Shown: in pieces, positions 58,960 through 64,000 of the stretch
How the letters are laid out: every line of letters starts with the position of its first letter
Position numbering within the stretch: position 1 is the first letter of the stretch
Source: Cystobacter ferrugineus
Lineage (GTDB): Bacteria; Myxococcota; Myxococcia; Myxococcales; Myxococcaceae
Length of the DNA: 64,000 nt
Assembly (NCBI RefSeq): GCF_001887355.1
Contig: NZ_MPIN01000002.1
Coordinates: 310,001 to 374,000 of the forward strand
Direction: 5' to 3'
Notes under the pieces: model-generated
Told to the model about the DNA's origin: nothing
What the model saw: the letters and a program-made list of their open reading frames with translations, nothing else
The model's database searches: none
Made by a program: the position numbers and the translations under genes

Positions 58960-60441
58960 CTACTGCATCTGCCTCGCGCGAAGTTGGGCCTCGAGCTGCT
59001 GGCGGACCTCTGGCGGGAGTTGCTCCAACCCGCCGATCTGGCTGGGGCCTCCCCGGGGCATCTCCGGCTTCTTGAAGAGCTGGAGCCCCTGGGCGAGCCG
59101 CGTCTTCACGTACTCGGGAAGCGCGTACACCAGCGGGTCGATGGAGCCGCGCGCGTAGAACTCCTTCACGCCGGCCGCGCTCCCCGGCGCCTCCTTGCCC
59201 AGCCGCACCGTCTGCGGGGGGGAGGCCTCGACGGAGATCTCGACGAGCGCCGCCGGGGTGTTCACCCCCATCTGGGCCTCGCTCGGCGTGCCGTCGACGA
59301 CCCGGGTCGCGCGCAGCGAGCCGAGCCACGAGACCAGGGACTCCACCTGGCTGGAGTCGAACTCGAAGCCCGCGGGCAGCGTCTTCGGTTCGATCACCTT
59401 CCACTCCGAGCCCTCCCGCGCGGCCTGGACCGTGGCCGAGCCCGCCTGGATCTTGAACCGGGTCACCTTGGGTTGCTCGAAGTGGAACAGGCGCAGGTCA
59501 CGCAGGTCCGTCAAGCGCTTGCGCAGGGCGTCCGCGCTGTAGGCCGCGAGCTGGTACACCTGGGAATCCCCATCGATCCGGGCGGCCACCATCGCCCCGT
59601 CCTTGCCCGCGGGGGCGAGGTGCACGGCGATCGTCTTGCCGTCCTTGAGCTTCGCCTCGACCGTGTCGTGGGCGCCGCCCAGGCCCGTGGCCGGGTCCGC
59701 CGCCGCCTCGCCCTCGAGGAAGTCCTGGGCGCTGAGCGAGGAGAGCTGCCGGGCCACCTGGTCCGCCAGTCCCGGATCGAGCCGGAAGTTCGGGGGAAGC
59801 GTCGTTCCTTCCGCCACGCTCCACTCGCCGGGCCTGGCGCCGGCGTTCAGGGTGAGCACCTCGCCATCCTTCGATCGCAGGGTGAGCTGGGTGATGTCCT
59901 CCGGCTCGAGCGAGAGCAGGGAGCGCTTGCGCCAGCCCTTCACGTCCTTGCGCACCGTCCAGTCCAACCGGCCGCGGGCGACGAACACCTCGTTCTTGCC
60001 CGCCTCGCGCACGTAGGCGCCCCCACTCTTGGCGGACTTGCCGAGCACCAGCTCGATCGCCGGAGCCCCCGACTGCACCACCTTGAGCTCGAGCCCCTTC
60101 GCGTCATCGAGCTCGTACTCCGCATGGGTCTCCACGCGGTCGGTCACGAAGTCCGGATGGCGCAGCTCGCCCAGCGCGTCCAGGGCGCTGGTCACCAGCG
60201 ACTCATCCGCCGCGTACTTCTGCTCCGGCTTCGCCGGGTCCACCACCCGCCATACCTCACCTTCCTTCTCCAGACGGGCCGAGCGCGCGCCGCTGAGCTC
60301 GATGGAGGAGACCTTGTCCTTGTCCACCTGGGGCAGCTCGAGCTTGCGCACACCCACGCTCACGTGGTCCTCGCGGGTGGCCAGCACCGCCACGAGCAGC
60401 GCGGCGAAGATGCCCAGGACGATGATCGTTGTCTTGTTCAT
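58960..60441 (-). CDS. DUF4340 domain protein of the Gld-like export operon
   Basis: 493 residues. One N-terminal membrane helix (TIIVLGIFAALLVAVLATR) is followed by a large extracytoplasmic part with three DUF4340-like repeats (for example WRVVDPAKPEQKYAADESLVTSAL). DUF4340 proteins often accompany GldG-type proteins; their function is unknown. GGAGG precedes the ATG. It is the last gene, 18 bases after the GldG-like gene. Confidence 0.88.
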   Translation of the reverse strand: MNKTTIIVLGIFAALLVAVLATREDHVSVGVRKLELPQVDKDKVSSIELSGARSARLEKEGEVWRVVDPAKPEQKYAADESLVTSALDALGELRHPDFVTDRVETHAEYELDDAKGLELKVVQSGAPAIELVLGKSAKSGGAYVREAGKNEVFVARGRLDWTVRKDVKGWRKRSLLSLEPEDITQLTLRSKDGEVLTLNAGARPGEWSVAEGTTLPPNFRLDPGLADQVARQLSSLSAQDFLEGEAAADPATGLGGAHDTVEAKLKDGKTIAVHLAPAGKDGAMVAARIDGDSQVYQLAAYSADALRKRLTDLRDLRLFHFEQPKVTRFKIQAGSATVQAAREGSEWKVIEPKTLPAGFEFDSSQVESLVSWLGSLRATRVVDGTPSEAQMGVNTPAALVEISVEASPPQTVRLGKEAPGSAAGVKEFYARGSIDPLVYALPEYVKTRLAQGLQLFKKPEMPRGGPSQIGGLEQLPPEVRQQLEAQLRARQMQ

Positions 60442-60459
60442 CGTGTGTCCTCCAGCGGC

Positions 60460-62088
60460 TCAGACGGTGACGCGGCTGCGGCGCGCTTCGCGCATGCGCC
60501 AGCGCACCAGGCCGAAAGCGGCGAACAGGAAGGGGATGCCGAGCACGTTGCCGTACTTCACGGTGTTGCGCGTGGCGTCCGAGATGTCCTTGTCCAACGG
60601 CGCCTCCGCGAGGCCGCGGGTGCGCATGTTGAGCAGGGCCGAGTCGAGCAGGAGCCAGTCGGCCACGTTGAGCAGGAAGGCCTGGTTGGCCGAGCTCATG
60701 AAGTCATCCCACAGCGCCGCCGAGCCACCGGCGACGATGACGCGTGGCTCGCCCTTGCTCTCCGCGAGCAGGGGCGTGGTGGAGCTGACATTGGCCTGGG
60801 CGGCGAAGTGGCTCTTGAGCTTGCCCGTCACCTGGACGATGAGCGGGTGGGGACCGCTCACGGAGGGGTTCTCGTTGCGCCAGTCCCGGCGCGGGTCGAT
60901 GTTGAAGGGCTTGGACTCCAGCCAGCTCGTCTTGGAGGACTTCGCGAGCACCGCGCCCTGCACGCCCTCGGGCGTCTGGAGCGAGACGGACGTGGTGAAG
61001 GGCAGCAGCACGCCGCCAATGCCCTTGGACACGGGGCTGTCTCCCTCGAGCTGGGCGAGCAGCGGGATGAACGGGTAGGGCACCGGCATGTCGATGACCA
61101 TGAAGCCGCGCCGCTCCTGCATCGACAACTGCCCGGAGCGCGCGTCCGCCACGAGCTGCTCCCCGAGCTTCACGCCATATGTGGCCAGCAGCGGCGCCAG
61201 CCCGTGCTCGGCCTCGCTCTGCTCGAAGGTGCGAGGATCCACGCGCAGCGCATCCAGGAAGAACGCCGCGCTCTTGCCCTCCATGATGAACTGATCGATC
61301 GCCTCGAGCTCGTTGGGCTTGAGCGCCGTCTTGGGCCCGACGACGAGCAGCGCGTCCACGCCCGCCTCCACGCGCTTGTTCTCCCCGAGGTTCACCGGGC
61401 GCACCTCGTAGAGCTGGCCGAGCAGCATCTTCAGGCGGCCGAGCTTGTCCTGGAGGCCCGGCTCGTCATGCCCTTGCAGCACCCCCAGCACGGGCGTCTG
61501 GGTGCGCGTGAGCTTGCGCATGAGCAGGGTGAGGTCGTACTCGAGCGTGTTCGTATCGGCCACCACCGGGATGACTTCCTTCTTCTCCTGGTGCTTGATG
61601 ACGATGCCCATGTAGGCGCGCTTCGTCTGCACCTGGTCGTCCTCGACGACGCGGACCTCGACGGGCTGGATGCCCTCCTGGGCCAGCTCGCGCTCCACCG
61701 ACGTGGGCTCGCGGAAGGTGCGGCCGAAGATGTCGCGCTTCGTCTCCCGCTTGGCTTCCTTGTCGGCGTCCGTCTCCTGCGTCATGGGATCCAGGAACTC
61801 GAAGCTGAGCCTGCCCCGGGACGCGGCGCGGTACTCCTCGAGCAGGTCCCTCACGTAGCGCGCGTTGCTCGAGTACGGAGGGGGCAGCTTGTCGGTGAAG
61901 TAGGCGGTGACGGTGACGGGATCCTTCAGCTCCTCCATCGTCGTCCGGGACGCCTCGGACAGGGTGTAGGTGTGGTCGCGCGTGAAGTCCAGTCGCTTGA
62001 AGGCGCGCAGACCGAGGATGTTGAGCAGCACCAGGCTGCCCACGATGCCGAGCAGCAGGACGGTGGCGTTGAGGGTGTTCTTTCTCAT
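60460..62088 (-). CDS. GldG-like ABC transporter-associated membrane protein
   Basis: 542 residues. A first membrane helix (ATVLLLGIVGSLVLLNILGL), a large periplasmic part (FDFTRDHTYTLSEAS, PVTVTAYFTDKLPPPY, an ABC-type uncharacterised domain) and a C-terminal helix (VLGIPFLFAAFGLVRWR) match GldG. In Bacteroidota GldAFG are associated with gliding; outside that phylum the complex has no settled role. The start at MRKNTLN fits the family. It is 8 bases after the permease gene. Confidence 0.9.
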   Translation of the reverse strand: MRKNTLNATVLLLGIVGSLVLLNILGLRAFKRLDFTRDHTYTLSEASRTTMEELKDPVTVTAYFTDKLPPPYSSNARYVRDLLEEYRAASRGRLSFEFLDPMTQETDADKEAKRETKRDIFGRTFREPTSVERELAQEGIQPVEVRVVEDDQVQTKRAYMGIVIKHQEKKEVIPVVADTNTLEYDLTLLMRKLTRTQTPVLGVLQGHDEPGLQDKLGRLKMLLGQLYEVRPVNLGENKRVEAGVDALLVVGPKTALKPNELEAIDQFIMEGKSAAFFLDALRVDPRTFEQSEAEHGLAPLLATYGVKLGEQLVADARSGQLSMQERRGFMVIDMPVPYPFIPLLAQLEGDSPVSKGIGGVLLPFTTSVSLQTPEGVQGAVLAKSSKTSWLESKPFNIDPRRDWRNENPSVSGPHPLIVQVTGKLKSHFAAQANVSSTTPLLAESKGEPRVIVAGGSAALWDDFMSSANQAFLLNVADWLLLDSALLNMRTRGLAEAPLDKDISDATRNTVKYGNVLGIPFLFAAFGLVRWRMREARRSRVTV

Positions 62089-62096
62089 CGCGGGCC

Positions 62097-62816
62097 TCAC
62101 TGACGAACGTTGCTCAGGGTGCGCGTGGTCAGGGCGAGCCCCACCACGGTGAGCGTCACGTAGAAGAGGACATCGCGCGAGTCGAGCACGCCCCGCGCGA
62201 TGTTGTCGAAGTGGTAGTCCACCGAGAGGTACTGCAGGATTTCCGAGAGCGTCTGCGGCAGCACCACCGCGAACTTGTCGACGAAGTAGAAGGCGAAGCA
62301 GAGCACCAGGCCGATGATGAAGCCGACGATCTGGTTGCGGCTGAGCGCGCTCGCCCACAGCCCGATGGCCAGGAAGCTCGAGGCGAGCAGCAGCAGTCCC
62401 ACGTAGCCCATCACCACCGGGCCCCAGTCGAACGAGGCGCCCGGCGCGGTGAGCGCCGCCACGCTCAAGGGATAGGGCAGGGTGAGCAGCAGCCCCACCC
62501 CCACCATGCCCAGGGCCGCGAGGAACTTGCCCGTGACCACCTGCCAGTCATTCAGGGGCATGGTGAGCAGCAATTCCAACGTGCCGGACTTGCGCTCCTC
62601 GGCGATGAGCCGCATGGTCACCGCCGGAGCGAAGACCACGAAGAGCACCGGCGCCACTCCGAAGAAGCCTCGCAGCGAGGCCTGGCCCGCCACGAACAAC
62701 GTACTGAAATAGAGCCAACCCGCGGTGAGCAGGAATCCGCCGAGCACGATGTAGGCCACCGGCGAATTGAAAAAGCTCCTGAACTCACGCCGGGCGACGG
62801 CGAGTGTCGTTCCCAT
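62097..62816 (-). CDS. ABC-2 type permease (GldF-like)
   Basis: 239 residues, six membrane helices. The N-terminus VARREFRSFFNSPVAYIVLG and the loop AEERKSGTLELLLTMPLNDWQVVTGKF are typical of ABC-2 permeases such as GldF/NosY. It forms the channel for the upstream ATPase. The ATG is 41 bases after the ATPase stop and 8 bases separate it from the GldG-like gene. Confidence 0.9.
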   Translation of the reverse strand: MGTTLAVARREFRSFFNSPVAYIVLGGFLLTAGWLYFSTLFVAGQASLRGFFGVAPVLFVVFAPAVTMRLIAEERKSGTLELLLTMPLNDWQVVTGKFLAALGMVGVGLLLTLPYPLSVAALTAPGASFDWGPVVMGYVGLLLLASSFLAIGLWASALSRNQIVGFIIGLVLCFAFYFVDKFAVVLPQTLSEILQYLSVDYHFDNIARGVLDSRDVLFYVTLTVVGLALTTRTLSNVRQ

Positions 62817-62857
62817 TCGCTACCTCTCGTGAGATTGAATCGAAGTCTGGACGGGCG

Positions 62858-63871
62858 TCACGCCGCGTACGGCGTGGCCTCGGGCTCGGCACGGGCCGGG
62901 GTCCCGCTCCTGGCGGCTTCTCCCCCGGTGAGCTTGCGGAAGGTCTCCTCCAGGCTCACGTGCCGGCGCTTCATCTCCAGCAGACAGAGGTCATTGCGCA
63001 CCGCGGCGTCGAAGAGCGCCCGGCGGATGTCCTCCGCGCCGTAGCGCAGGCTGAAGCCGAGCGTGTCGCCGCCCTCGGCCTCCGCGCCCTCCACGCCGGT
63101 GACGCCCGGCACCTGCTCCAGCACGGCGCGCACCTGCTCGGGCCGCAGCGGAACTCCCGAGCGCGAGGCGAGCACCACCGTCACCGAGCCTCCCTCGGAG
63201 GTGGTGAGGCGCTCGGGCGCGTCGTCCGCCACCACCTTGCCCTCGCTGATGATGAGGACGCGGCCGCACGTGCTCTGCACCTCGCTCAGGATGTGGGTGC
63301 TCAGGATGACGGTCTTCTCCCGGCCCAGGTCCTTGATGAGGTTGCGGATCTCCACGATCTGGTTGGGGTCCAGGCCCGTGGTCGGCTCGTCGAGGATGAG
63401 CAGATCCGGATCATGGAGGATGGCCTGGGCGAGTCCCACGCGCTGGCGGTAGCCCTTGGACAGTTGCTGGATGTCCTTGCCCAGCACACTGCCCAGACCA
63501 CAGCGCTCCACCGCGGAGCGGATGCGTGTCTGGCGTTGGCTCTTGGGCACGCCGCGCACGTCGGCGATGAAGTCCAGGTAGTCCCGGACCATCATCTCCT
63601 CGTACAGGGGGTTGTTCTCCGGCAGATAGCCAATCAACCGCCGGGTGGCGACCGGGTCCACGCTGACGTCGATGCCATTGACCTGGGCCACTCCCGAGGT
63701 CGGTGTGACGAAGCCCGCCAGGATCTTCATCGTGGTGGACTTTCCGGCCCCATTGGGCCCCAGGAATCCCACCACCTGCCCCCGAGGCACCTCGAAGCTC
63801 ACCCCGCGCAAGGCCTGTGCGGTGCCGTAGGACTTCGTCAGCCCTTCGATGCGAATCATCGGTTGAGACAC
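62858..63871 (-). CDS. ABC transporter ATPase (GldA-like)
   Basis: 337 residues. Walker A is GPNGAGKST, the signature is LSKGYRQR, Walker B is LLILDEPTTGLDP with an intact catalytic Glu, and the H-loop is STHIL. A C-terminal regulatory extension of about 110 residues follows. It powers the GldF/GldG-like complex. The GTG at 63871 with GAGGT upstream was chosen; a second start, ATG (MIRIEG), lies 12 bases on. It is the first gene of the operon, whose promoter should lie in 63872-64000. Confidence 0.9.
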   Translation of the reverse strand: MSQPMIRIEGLTKSYGTAQALRGVSFEVPRGQVVGFLGPNGAGKSTTMKILAGFVTPTSGVAQVNGIDVSVDPVATRRLIGYLPENNPLYEEMMVRDYLDFIADVRGVPKSQRQTRIRSAVERCGLGSVLGKDIQQLSKGYRQRVGLAQAILHDPDLLILDEPTTGLDPNQIVEIRNLIKDLGREKTVILSTHILSEVQSTCGRVLIISEGKVVADDAPERLTTSEGGSVTVVLASRSGVPLRPEQVRAVLEQVPGVTGVEGAEAEGGDTLGFSLRYGAEDIRRALFDAAVRNDLCLLEMKRRHVSLEETFRKLTGGEAARSGTPARAEPEATPYAA

Positions 63872-64000
63872 GATATCTACCTCGTGAAGCGACCACATGA
63901 GTCGATGTGGGGCCCCACCTAAGACGCCCCACGGCACCTGTCAACGTGGCGGGAAAAGATTTCTTCCCGAATCCGGGAGCGACAGGCGGGTGTCGCGGGC

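Noticed and set aside
58672-62103. A plus-strand frame of over 1100 codons across the Gld-like operon
   Set aside because: It is antisense to DUF4340, GldG-like and rsgA genes, is His/Arg/Leu-rich and has no recognisable domain.

Overview
The window looks like a chromosomal segment of a myxobacterium (Myxococcota), probably suborder Cystobacterineae (Cystobacter/Archangium/Melittangium type). This is inferred from the very high G+C content and strong third-position GC bias, the many lipoproteins and secreted repeat proteins, a 1761-residue Ser/Thr kinase / ATPase / histidine kinase hybrid, ELWxxDGTxxGT and PPC-domain secreted proteins, and ECF sigma-FecR signalling. About 50 protein genes are supported. 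I saw no rRNA, tRNA, CRISPR array, complete insertion sequence or prophage.

Layout. 1-7.5 kb: end of an Old Yellow Enzyme gene, a secreted lipoprotein, an M4 (thermolysin-family) protease with two PPC domains, an MFS transporter and a secreted VWA protein. 7.8-13.5 kb: an aminoglycoside-nucleotidyltransferase-like gene, then a compact sulfide-oxidation island: sulfide:quinone oxidoreductase, a sigma54 activator, persulfide dioxygenase, rhodanese and a TauE/SafE exporter. The two transcription units of the island have matching sigma54 promoters and matching triplets of palindromic operator-like sites. 13.6-16.5 kb: a dual-specificity phosphatase, an unusual phosphoribosyltransferase-like/kinase-like fusion and a DUF5335 protein; this is the best candidate for an undescribed system. 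16.6-26.8 kb: a lipoprotein class B penicillin-binding protein, a MazG-like pyrophosphohydrolase, an Mla-type ABC ATPase with altered catalytic residues, a cupin/MFS pair, a GH63 glucosidase and small secreted or membrane proteins.

26.8-31.5 kb: a five-gene, one-direction cluster of TadE/TadG-like pseudopilin proteins without tad core genes. 31.6-41.2 kb: a GH128-like lipoprotein, a SWIM-SNF2 helicase, a small Cys-rich protein, a three-subunit periplasmic-type molybdenum hydroxylase (2Fe-2S/Mo/FAD) and a lipoprotein. A fragment of a dead PPC-domain gene follows at 41.2 kb. 41.4-47.7 kb: quinone oxidoreductase, ExbD/TolR, two Cys-rich secreted proteins, an ECF sigma/FecR/outer-membrane-like triad and a small membrane protein. 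47.8-58.6 kb: the giant hybrid kinase, a YndJ-like membrane protein, a beta-barrel-like protein, an ELWxxDGT repeat protein and the GTPase RsgA. 58.7-63.9 kb: a possible 22-codon gene and a four-gene Gld-like ABC export operon (ATPase, permease, GldG-like, DUF4340).

Gene density is very high, and many neighbours overlap by 1-20 bases or converge within about 10 bases. Starts were moved from the longest frame to the best ribosome-binding site, signal peptide or family N-terminus; these choices are noted per gene.
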